60,476 nucleotides of DNA from Nafulsella turpanensis ZLM-10 (lineage in GTDB: Bacteria > Bacteroidota > Bacteroidia > Cytophagales > Cyclobacteriaceae): NCBI RefSeq assembly GCF_000346615.1, contig NZ_ANNU01000049.1, positions 1 to 60,476 on the forward strand, written 5' to 3'. A program made the translations under genes and the position numbers. The notes beneath the pieces are model-generated. The model saw only the letters and a list, made by a program, of their open reading frames with translations, was not told the origin of the DNA and made no database searches. Positions 53,500 through 60,476 of this stretch are shown piece by piece (position 1 is the stretch's first letter; every line of letters starts with the position of its first letter).

Positions 53500-55608
53500 C
53501 TATTTTATATCGGCCGAAGCAGTACCGCCTTTGCTGAGCACTTTAAATTCTACCCGGCGGTTTAGCATACGTCCTTCTTTTTCGTCGTCGTTAGAAGCCA
53601 GCGGACGCTCTTCTCCATAACCTTTTGCGATAACCCTGGCTTTGCTGATTCCTTTTTGCACGACATAGTTAACAACCGCATCGGCCCGAAGCTGGGACAG
53701 CTGTTTGTTGTAAGCGGCGCCACCAATATTATCGGTATGTCCGGAGATTTCAACCACAATATCAGGGTTCTCATTGAGCAGGCGCTCCAGCTTGTTCAGC
53801 TCATCGAATGAGTTCTTCTGGAAGGTAGCTTTATCGAAATCAAAATAAATATTCCTGAGTACCGAAGACAAGCCAACGCGAAGCATATCCAGCTCTACAT
53901 TTCGACTAATGTGCTGTGCCTCTTCCGTGGAGGCGGGAAGGGTAAGGCGGAAATTCTTAAACATATAACCATCCTTCTCAATGCTAAGCATCATTTCCGT
54001 TGGCTCCTTATTTACAATAGTAAATTGGTAGATTCCTTCTTCGATGGATTCCTTGCCGGCCACCTGGTTATTGGACAGCTTCCGAAGATTAATATTTGCC
54101 GGCAGCGGCCTGCCTGTAGCATTATCGCTTACCCTAATGGTAAGCGTTACAGGCTGAAGGGCCTTAGGCGCTTCCACAGGTTTCTCTTCCTGCTTCTTTG
54201 GTTCTTCCTTTTTAGGCTCTTCTCTTTTAGGTTCTTCTTTCTTAGCTAAAACCGGCTTTGCAGCCACCTCCTCTTCCAGGAAGTTCACCATATAAATGTC
54301 CGTGTATCCCTGCCCGTCTTCCCGAACGGAGGCATAGTAGCCCCGCTCTCCGTCCTTGGTAGCAACAAAAAACACGTCATTATCAGGCGTATTTATCGGG
54401 TAACCTATATTTACCGGCTCGGTCCATTCTCCTGCTACACTATCGTACTCACTTTTAAAAATGTCGTAGCCGCCCATTCCTTTGCGGCCCTTCGTGCTAA
54501 AGTAGAGCGTTTTGCCATCGTGGTGAATAAAAGGGCTTTCATCGTCGAATTTTGTATTAATAATGGGCCCAAGGTTTTTAGACCTTCCCCATTCGCCATT
54601 GGCGTCTTTGGTGCTTACATAAATATCGATTCCGCCAAGTCCGCCGGGGCGGTTGCTGGAATAGAAGAGCAGCTGTCCGTCGGGCGACATGGAAACGGAC
54701 TTCTCGGCGAAGCTGGAGTTAATATATTTATTTAATGGCTCCGGGTAAGACCAGCTTCCGTCTGGTTCTTTTGTAGAGAAAAAGATATCGCCGCCATTAT
54801 CGTAACGGTAAACAAACAGTGTCTGGCCATCGGCCGAAAGTGCCAGGTTACTGTTATGGAATTCGTCATTTACAGGTACCCCGAGGTTTTTAGCCGAGCT
54901 CCACTCTCCGTTTTCGCCTTTTTCAGAAATGAAAATATCCTCAAAATAAAAGTTATCCTCATCCACGTTTTCGTTGAGGTTATCTTCCTGCCGACGGGTG
55001 GTAAAAATCATCACTGTTTCGTCAGCATTCACTACCGGCGCATAATCGAGCCAGGGAGAGTTTACTTTTTCGCTAACATTGACAATGGCATAGTGCTTGG
55101 GATTCTTGATATATTCAGCGCCATTCTGGCATTCCTGTATTCTTCGCTCCACCTCTGCTAACTGCACCTTGTCTTTACCGCGGTAGTTTACATCCGACAG
55201 CGTCTTTTCTTTATATAGGTTAAAGTAGTGAAGAGCTTCTTCAAAGTTAAGACCATACTGGTAAGCACGGCCAATAGAGTACAGGAGGTCGTAGCGAAAG
55301 TTAGGATCCAGCTCATACACCCGCTTGAAATATTTGGAGGCTCTTTCTTTGTGTACTGTTTCAAGGTAAGTTTTACCCGTCATGTAGTTCGCCCAGATAT
55401 TTTCCGGGTTCAGGTTCGCGGCAATTTCGAACTGGTCTCGCGCCTGGGTAACAACTTTTGTTGCCTTTAGAACTTCCTGCCCTATCTCGTAGTAGAGATC
55501 TGAAGCGGCTACACTATCTGCCTTAGTTTCGTACTGGGCATGTGCCGCCAATGGGCCAAAACATGCCAGGAGTGCTATAATAAGTCCTTTGGTATACCTG
55601 TTTATCAT
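53500..55608 (-). CDS. OmpA family protein with TPR, PD40 propeller and CRD (PorE-like)
   Basis: Exported protein of 702 residues: signal peptide (1-25), TPR-type helices (about 30-160), WD40-like PD40 repeats (about 170-440), a Lys/Glu/Pro linker of EEPKK units (448-470), a carboxypeptidase-regulatory-like domain (475-570) and a C-terminal OmpA peptidoglycan-binding domain (590-695) with ISGHTDNIGGAAYNKQLSQLRA. This is the same order as the type IX secretion protein PorE, which tethers the secretion machine to murein. Bacteroidota often carry several paralogues, so PorE itself is not proven; porT nearby supports a T9SS link. Confidence 0.9.
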   Translation of the reverse strand: MINRYTKGLIIALLACFGPLAAHAQYETKADSVAASDLYYEIGQEVLKATKVVTQARDQFEIAANLNPENIWANYMTGKTYLETVHKERASKYFKRVYELDPNFRYDLLYSIGRAYQYGLNFEEALHYFNLYKEKTLSDVNYRGKDKVQLAEVERRIQECQNGAEYIKNPKHYAIVNVSEKVNSPWLDYAPVVNADETVMIFTTRRQEDNLNENVDEDNFYFEDIFISEKGENGEWSSAKNLGVPVNDEFHNSNLALSADGQTLFVYRYDNGGDIFFSTKEPDGSWSYPEPLNKYINSSFAEKSVSMSPDGQLLFYSSNRPGGLGGIDIYVSTKDANGEWGRSKNLGPIINTKFDDESPFIHHDGKTLYFSTKGRKGMGGYDIFKSEYDSVAGEWTEPVNIGYPINTPDNDVFFVATKDGERGYYASVREDGQGYTDIYMVNFLEEEVAAKPVLAKKEEPKREEPKKEEPKKQEEKPVEAPKALQPVTLTIRVSDNATGRPLPANINLRKLSNNQVAGKESIEEGIYQFTIVNKEPTEMMLSIEKDGYMFKNFRLTLPASTEEAQHISRNVELDMLRVGLSSVLRNIYFDFDKATFQKNSFDELNKLERLLNENPDIVVEISGHTDNIGGAAYNKQLSQLRADAVVNYVVQKGISKARVIAKGYGEERPLASNDDEKEGRMLNRRVEFKVLSKGGTASADIK

Positions 55609-55950
55609 CGCCTTAATTGATACTTGAGCCGAGCAGGCTCAACAAGCTGAAATTCAAGAGTCCTAATTTAGTGAGGAATTTATAGTTTTTCCAATAGCTG
55701 TTTACATCCCACAGCCGGAAACATGTAATGCCAGTGCAAGTTTAGCTAATTTTCCTCCACATATCCTACTGGCCCGGGGCGATTAATTTTGCCCTATCAG
55801 GCTCACAGGAAACCTTCCATCGATTTATCCTATTGGTTGGCTTGTAAGAAATAAAGAATAATAAGCTGAAAATGAATTAATTCAGTTTTTCCCTCCGATT
55901 GCCTGCTATTTTCTTTAATTTTGTAAGTGAAACCCTTTATTTTAAGCGTA
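55609..55950. promoter_or_regulatory. Divergent intergenic region with engB -7 box
   Basis: About 340 bases between the divergent OmpA-type and engB genes. TAATTTTG at 55916-55923 matches the -7 consensus and lies 27 bases before the engB ATG at 55951. No other gene is seen. Confidence 0.5.
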
Positions 55951-56559
55951 ATGGCGCACCCGAATCCTCACTTTGTAATCAGCAATACCGATATTGCCAA
56001 ATGCCCTGCTCCAAACCTGCCGGAGTATGCCTTTATCGGTCGTTCAAACGTTGGGAAATCGTCGCTCATTAATATGCTGGCCGGCAATAAAAAGTTAGCT
56101 AAAACATCTGGCAGGCCTGGCAAAACACAGCTCATCAACCATTTTTTGTTTGAAGGAAGCTGGTATCTGGTCGATTTACCCGGCTACGGTTATGCTAAGG
56201 TGAGCAAAGCAAAAAAGGCCGACTGGGGCATTATGATTGAAAAATACCTTAAGGAGCGCACGAACCTGTTGTGTACCTTTGTGTTGATTGATGTACGGCA
56301 TGAGCCACAGGAGGTTGACATGGAATTTATGCTTTGGCTGGGAGAGAATGAAATTCCTTTTGCCATGGTGTTTACAAAAGGTGATAAACTTTCGCCACCC
56401 AAACGCGATAAAAATGTAGCCTTTTATAAACGGGAGATGCGAAAATTTTGGGAAGAAATGCCGCAATATTTTGTCACCTCCGCCGTACAGGAAAAAGGGA
56501 AAGAGGAACTACTCAATTTTATCCGCGAAATTAATAGTGAATTCAAAAATTTAGCGTAA
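55951..56559 (+). CDS. engB: Ribosome biogenesis GTP-binding protein EngB/YihA
   Basis: GTPase needed for large ribosomal subunit assembly. The protein is 202 residues from the ATG at 55951; the GTG at 55927 would add eight residues and lies too close to the -7 box. GTPase motifs: G1 GRSNVGKS (30-37), switch region GRPGKTQ, G3 DLPGYG (75-80), G4 TKGD and G5 TSA. Standard length. Confidence 0.94.
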   Translation: MAHPNPHFVISNTDIAKCPAPNLPEYAFIGRSNVGKSSLINMLAGNKKLAKTSGRPGKTQLINHFLFEGSWYLVDLPGYGYAKVSKAKKADWGIMIEKYLKERTNLLCTFVLIDVRHEPQEVDMEFMLWLGENEIPFAMVFTKGDKLSPPKRDKNVAFYKREMRKFWEEMPQYFVTSAVQEKGKEELLNFIREINSEFKNLA

Positions 56560-56617
56560 AATCACGCTCTTTTAATAAAACTAAAACTGACTAATCGTTT
56601 ATTTAAATTAGGTGTCC

Positions 56618-57127
56618 ATGGATTTAAAAGAAATTGCTTCCGTTTCAGGTAAAGGTGGCCTTTTTCGAATTGTAAAACCCACCCGCTCCGGTGTTATTCT
56701 TGAAACACTGGACGATAAGGCAGCCCGTATGGTGGCCACTGCCAGCCACCGGATTTCTGTATTAAAGGAAATTTCGATATATACCACTGACGCAGAAGGC
56801 TCTGCCCCGCTCGAAGAAGTGTTTTATACCATCCATAAAGAGTTTGGTGACGACCCCGGTGTTGACAGCTCCTCTTCTCCGGAAGAGCTAAAGGCTTTTT
56901 TGCAGCACGTTTTACCCGAGTTTGACCGCGACCGTGTGTATGTTTCAGACATCAAAAAACTGGTAAGCTGGTATAAGATTCTCCTGAAGTATGCTCCGGA
57001 TGCTTTAAAAGAAAGCACTGAAAAAGAAGGTACTGAGGCCTCCACCGACGCTAAAGAAGAGGCCAGGGCGGAAGAAGGCGAAAAGAAAGCGACAGCAAAA
57101 AAAGCTTCTAAAAAAGAAAAAGCGTAA
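56618..57127 (+). CDS. DUF5606 family protein
   Basis: Protein of 169 residues starting MDLKEIASVSGKGGLFRIV at the ATG 56618; a GTG six bases earlier is possible. Residues 1-130 form the DUF5606 domain, found mainly in Bacteroidota, with an N-terminal SH3-like strand pattern (FRIVKPTRSGVILETLD). The tail (130-169) is Lys/Glu/Ala-rich and looks unstructured, a common trait of nucleic-acid-binding proteins. Function unknown. It lies 58 bases after engB and shares a bidirectional terminator with fbp. Confidence 0.88.
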   Translation: MDLKEIASVSGKGGLFRIVKPTRSGVILETLDDKAARMVATASHRISVLKEISIYTTDAEGSAPLEEVFYTIHKEFGDDPGVDSSSSPEELKAFLQHVLPEFDRDRVYVSDIKKLVSWYKILLKYAPDALKESTEKEGTEASTDAKEEARAEEGEKKATAKKASKKEKA

Positions 57128-57158
57128 GTCCGCTACTGAATAAAATCAAAAAAAACAG

Positions 57159-57186
57159 AAAGCCACTCCAATGAGGAGTGGCTTTT
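57159..57186. terminator. Bidirectional rho-independent terminator
   Basis: AAAGCCACTCC (57159-57169) pairs with GGAGTGGCTTT (57175-57185) around AATGA, with A-rich sequence before and T's after. It separates the convergent DUF5606 and fbp genes. Confidence 0.85.
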
Positions 57187-57222
57187 CCATTACAACCTAA
57201 AACTATTTATCCAAAAACACTA

Positions 57223-58248
57223 CTAAACTGTTCCTGCGGCAGTCTCCTGCTCCTGTTTCTTCATCAGGTCGCTGGCCATTTGCACCATTTTTTTCGAGCC
57301 AATAAAGAACGGGCATCGCTGGTGGAGTTCGGTGGGCTGAATTTCAAGAACCCTGCCATAACCATTGGTAGCGCAACCTCCGGCCTGTTCTGCAATAAAC
57401 GCAAGGGCATTGCATTCGTACAGGAGCCTTAGCTTACCATTTGGGGCTTTAGATGTGCAGGGGTAAATATAAATACCACCCTTTAAAAGGTTTCTATGGA
57501 AATCAGCTACCAGCGAGCCTATGTACCTGGCACTGTATTCATTTTCTTTACAATAGTCGATATATTCCTTAACGGCGGGCTCAAAAGAGCAGTAACTTCC
57601 TTCATTAATGGAGTAAATTTTCCCGTCTTCAGGCATTTTTATGTCCTGGTGCGAAAGGAAAAACTCTCCCAGCGAAGCCTCATAAGTAAAGCCGTATACC
57701 CCGTGGCCGGTGGTATATACCAGCATGGTAGAGGAGCCGTACAGCAGGTAACCTGCAGCCACCTGCTCGGTGCCAGCCTGCAGCACATCTTCCTTGCTTA
57801 TCGGGCCACCTACAGGAGACTTGCGTCTGTATATCGAAAAAATGGTGCCGATAGAAACATTCACATCAATATTAGAAGAGCCATCGAGAGGGTCCATGGC
57901 AACAATGTACCTTCCTTTCGGATTATCGAGGTCGATAATTTCTTCTTCTTCTTCAGAAATAATGGCACATACCTCGCCGCCATTTTTTAAGGCACGGGTA
58001 AAGCGGATATCTGCAATCACATCCAGCTTCTGCTGTTCTTCTCCCTGTACATTGGTGGCACCAAAAGCGCCGCCTATGTTCAGCAGACCGCTACGACTAA
58101 TCTCCCGGTTTATAATTTTGCCTGCCAGGGCAATATCACGTAGCAGCTGAGAAAGCTCACCTGTAGCGTACGGAAAATCGTCCTGCTTCCGCTTTATAAA
58201 TCTGTCGAGGGTAGTTCCTACCGGTAAGCCTAAATGTTCCTTTGTCAT
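57223..58248 (-). CDS. fbp: Fructose-1,6-bisphosphatase class 1
   Basis: Gluconeogenic enzyme removing the 1-phosphate of fructose-1,6-bisphosphate. The protein is 341 residues, the expected length. The class 1 signature is clear: the metal-binding ISEEEEE stretch followed by [19 protein letters not shown], and near the C-terminus the sugar-phosphate residues around [19 protein letters not shown]. The upstream 296 bases carry no clear -7 box; the aspartate kinase gene is divergent. Confidence 0.95.
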   Translation of the reverse strand: MTKEHLGLPVGTTLDRFIKRKQDDFPYATGELSQLLRDIALAGKIINREISRSGLLNIGGAFGATNVQGEEQQKLDVIADIRFTRALKNGGEVCAIISEEEEEIIDLDNPKGRYIVAMDPLDGSSNIDVNVSIGTIFSIYRRKSPVGGPISKEDVLQAGTEQVAAGYLLYGSSTMLVYTTGHGVYGFTYEASLGEFFLSHQDIKMPEDGKIYSINEGSYCSFEPAVKEYIDYCKENEYSARYIGSLVADFHRNLLKGGIYIYPCTSKAPNGKLRLLYECNALAFIAEQAGGCATNGYGRVLEIQPTELHQRCPFFIGSKKMVQMASDLMKKQEQETAAGTV

Positions 58249-58544
58249 AAAAAAATAAGGGTATAATACGGTTACAATTAATTTTTCCGTGGAAAATTTG
58301 TCTTTTTATAACCAGTTGTAAAGATAATAACTTTTCCATTAAGTCACGCAAACGATTGCGGAAAAAAATATCATCAGGAAAATATGGATACCTATTCTCA
58401 CAAAATATAACTGGCGATTTAAGTACAAAACTTTTAAGAAGCCGATTGGTTTGTAGAAACAGGTAATATTATCGGTAAAATTCTTTTTAGAAAAGTATAA
58501 AACCTTATAATTGCCTTCTTTTAACGAACGATTTCCAACCCATT

Positions 58545-59798
58545 ATGAAGGTTTTTAAATTTGGCGGCGCCTCGGTAAAGGACGCTGAAGGTGTAAAAAA
58601 TGTTGCAAAAATTATCTCGGCTCACAAAGAAGACCCGCTGCTGGTGGTTGTATCGGCCATGGGAAAAACCACCAATGCCCTTGAAGAGCTGCTGCAGCTT
58701 AGCCTGGAGCACCAGTCTTTCCAGGAACAGGTCAATTCCCTGTACGAATACCACCTGCAAATTGTAAAAGCGCTTTTTTCCGATTTGCGCCACGAGGTAC
58801 ACTTTCAGCTGGCGCAGCGCTTCCAGTCCCTTACCAGGGCACTTCATAAGGCAAAAAAACAAAATGCCGCACAGGCCTACGACGAAATAGTAGCCCATGG
58901 CGAGCTTATTTCCACCATTATTGTACAGGCCTACCTTGCCGATACCGGACACTCCTGCCGCTGGCTCGATGCCCGTGACTACATCAGCACCAACAGCCTC
59001 CATAAAGAAGCCCAGATTAACTGGTCGCTGACCAGCAGCAAGATTACCCGTGAATTGCCTGGCCTTATGGAAGAGGAAGTAATGATTACCCAGGGCTTTA
59101 TTGGCCGAAGCCCCGAAGGCGAGACGACCACCCTTGGCCGCGAAGGTTCTGATTTCTCGGCTGCCATCTTTGCCACCTGTCTCAATGCCGACTCTGTCAC
59201 CATCTGGAAAGATGTGCCCGGTGTGCTTAATGCCGATCCGAAACTGATTAAAAATACAGTCCTTTACCCGCAGCTCAGCTACACCGAGGCAGCGGAAATG
59301 ACTTACTATGGCGCCTCGGTTATCCACCCGAAAACCATAAAACCGCTGGCCAACCACAAAATTCCGCTGCTGGTACGCTCCTTCTACCACCCGGAGGAGC
59401 CCGGCACCCGCATTTTTGAAATGGACCACCAGATGGAAGCGCCTGCCATTATCTTCAAGAAAAAACAGACGCTTATCAGCTTCAATATCCGCGACATCTC
59501 CTTTATTACGGAGCGCAACCTGAGTCACCTGTTCTTTCTGCTGGATTTACTGCACATCAAAATCAACCTGATGCAGAACTCCGCCATCTCCTTCTCTATT
59601 TGCATCGACAGTAACCCGGCGAAAACCGAAGCCCTGATTGGCAATCTGGAAAATGAGTATGACATCTATTATAACTCGGACCTTACGCTTATTACGATTA
59701 AAAATTATACCCCTGAACTGATTGAGGAGCTAAGTGAAGGGAAGGAAATTTTACTGGAACAAAAGACCCGCAGTAACTTTCAAATTGTGGTTCGATAG
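58545..59798 (+). CDS. Aspartate kinase (monofunctional)
   Basis: First enzyme of lysine, threonine and methionine synthesis. The protein is 417 residues with an N-terminal amino-acid kinase domain (MKVFKFGGASVKD, then GRSPEGETTTLGREGSDFSAA and WKDVPGVLNADP) and two C-terminal ACT domains (about 290-417) for feedback control. No homoserine dehydrogenase domain is fused. Which product inhibits it cannot be told. Confidence 0.94.
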   Translation: MKVFKFGGASVKDAEGVKNVAKIISAHKEDPLLVVVSAMGKTTNALEELLQLSLEHQSFQEQVNSLYEYHLQIVKALFSDLRHEVHFQLAQRFQSLTRALHKAKKQNAAQAYDEIVAHGELISTIIVQAYLADTGHSCRWLDARDYISTNSLHKEAQINWSLTSSKITRELPGLMEEEVMITQGFIGRSPEGETTTLGREGSDFSAAIFATCLNADSVTIWKDVPGVLNADPKLIKNTVLYPQLSYTEAAEMTYYGASVIHPKTIKPLANHKIPLLVRSFYHPEEPGTRIFEMDHQMEAPAIIFKKKQTLISFNIRDISFITERNLSHLFFLLDLLHIKINLMQNSAISFSICIDSNPAKTEALIGNLENEYDIYYNSDLTLITIKNYTPELIEELSEGKEILLEQKTRSNFQIVVR

Positions 59799-59880
59799 AT
59801 TTTATAGCGCGGAAACTAAACAAAAACCGCTCTTCTGCGCATATATCTAATGAAAGATAATTGAAAAGCTGTAATTATTA

Positions 59881-60408
59881 ATGATGAGCAAATACGACCA
59901 ACTTTGTGAGGCCTACTCTAATAATATGAGGGATTTTAAAAATTATAAGCAGGAATGCTATCATTTTGCCCAGCACTTTAGAGAAGCCGTACTGGAATAT
60001 TACCAGGTACCACCCGAACGACTCCGCCTCCGCAGCAAAGAAGATCCCAAGAAGCTAACGGACGATATTTATGAGGCCATGGACATGCAGAAGGACACCT
60101 TCTGGCACATTCGTTTTGCCATAAGCCTGCAGTGCCAAAAGGAGCAGTTTCCGGATGAGAACATTACTTTCGAGGCCTGTGTAAAAAAAGCCCATGAGTC
60201 TTTTTTAATAAAGCTTCCAAAAGAGACGGAATTTACCATTAAAAAGCATGAAGACGGAAAATATGATTTCTCAGATTTCCTCAACTTTCTTTTTATGTTC
60301 CTCAAAGGCTTTTACGACAATGAGCTGGAGCGATTTCTCACCAGCGGGCAGCTACCCAAAGAACAGGCACCCATTGGCTTTCGATTTGACCCCATAGAAC
60401 GGGGATAA
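59881..60408 (+). CDS. Conserved-looking hypothetical protein
   Basis: Soluble, mostly helical protein of 175 residues without signal peptide or membrane segment. Patterns seen: YDQLCEAYSNNMRDFKNYKQEC near the start, a basic segment (ERLRLRSKEDPKKLTDD) and an aromatic C-terminal part (FLFMFLKGFYDNELERFL). I do not recognise the family. It lies 82 bases after the aspartate kinase gene with a strong terminator downstream, and ATGs at 59881 or 59884 may start it. Confidence 0.72.
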   Translation: MMSKYDQLCEAYSNNMRDFKNYKQECYHFAQHFREAVLEYYQVPPERLRLRSKEDPKKLTDDIYEAMDMQKDTFWHIRFAISLQCQKEQFPDENITFEACVKKAHESFLIKLPKETEFTIKKHEDGKYDFSDFLNFLFMFLKGFYDNELERFLTSGQLPKEQAPIGFRFDPIERG

Positions 60409-60436
60409 AAAAAGGCTGCCTTTTCCCGGCAGGAGT

Positions 60437-60470
60437 GGTCGGAAGATTTTTTCTTCCGACCTTTTTATTT
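60437..60470 (+). terminator. Rho-independent terminator
   Basis: GGTCGGAAGA (60437-60446) pairs with TCTTCCGACC (60452-60461), followed by TTTTTATTTTT. Confidence 0.9.
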
Positions 60471-60476
60471 TTAGTG

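Noticed and set aside
58521-59528. 335-codon minus-strand open frame opposite aspartate kinase
   Set aside because: It lies fully inside a clear aspartate kinase gene, shows no motif, and long antisense frames are common in codon-biased genes.

Overview
The window looks like a chromosomal segment of a Bacteroidota bacterium, most likely of the order Cytophagales. The signs are repeated TAnnTTTG promoter -7 boxes, genes for families largely confined to that phylum (DUF2851, DUF5606, the type IX secretion protein PorT beside ubiE, a PorE-like OmpA protein), many lipoprotein signal peptides, weak Shine-Dalgarno signals and dense bidirectional gene packing. I saw no rRNA, tRNA, CRISPR array, transposase, integron or phage gene; xerD is the housekeeping recombinase.

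Regions. 1-3.3 kb: a subtilisin-like lipoprotein protease and a YkuD_2 murein L,D-transpeptidase, with an 800-base gene-free gap. 3.4-9.1 kb: ABC-F protein (Uup type), DUF2157 membrane protein, nucleoside phosphorylase, TrhO, NeuD-like acetyltransferase. 9.2-18.2 kb (minus strand): a pyrF / DUF2851 / polytopic membrane protein operon, an EF-hand repeat protein, lolA, ftsK, pyrD. 18.5-34.7 kb: small housekeeping and accessory genes (STAS/SpoIIAA-like, DUF748, an SDR plus phytoene-dehydrogenase-like pair, Dcp, a second EF-hand repeat lipoprotein, mug, msrB, xerD, aroQ plus an aminotransferase, marC-type, rnhA, a degenerate HepT homologue, trmN6, saccharopine dehydrogenase, cdd).

35.2-50.9 kb is the most unusual part. 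A probable seven-gene operon runs cheR, cheB, a membrane GAF protein, a 1145-residue sensor phosphatase (extracytoplasmic sensor, HAMP, GAF, two PAS, SpoIIE/PP2C), siaB-type kinase, siaC-type phosphoprotein and a TerB-like/ABCG-type transporter fusion. After two exported proteins and a hydrolase comes a second set: another SpoIIE phosphatase with its own secreted sensor, convergent with a translationally coupled pair encoding a tandem SiaB-SiaB fusion and a second SiaC. The architecture resembles a duplicated SiaA/SiaB/SiaC partner-switching circuit (known in Pseudomonas, where SiaC controls the diguanylate cyclase SiaD), but no GGDEF protein is present, so the output here is unknown.

51-60.5 kb: an SDR, porT overlapping ubiE/menG, a PorE-like OmpA protein, engB, a DUF5606 protein, fbp, aspartate kinase and a conserved-looking hypothetical. 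Rho-independent terminators separate many units; several translation starts were moved from the longest reading frame using promoter position and family length.
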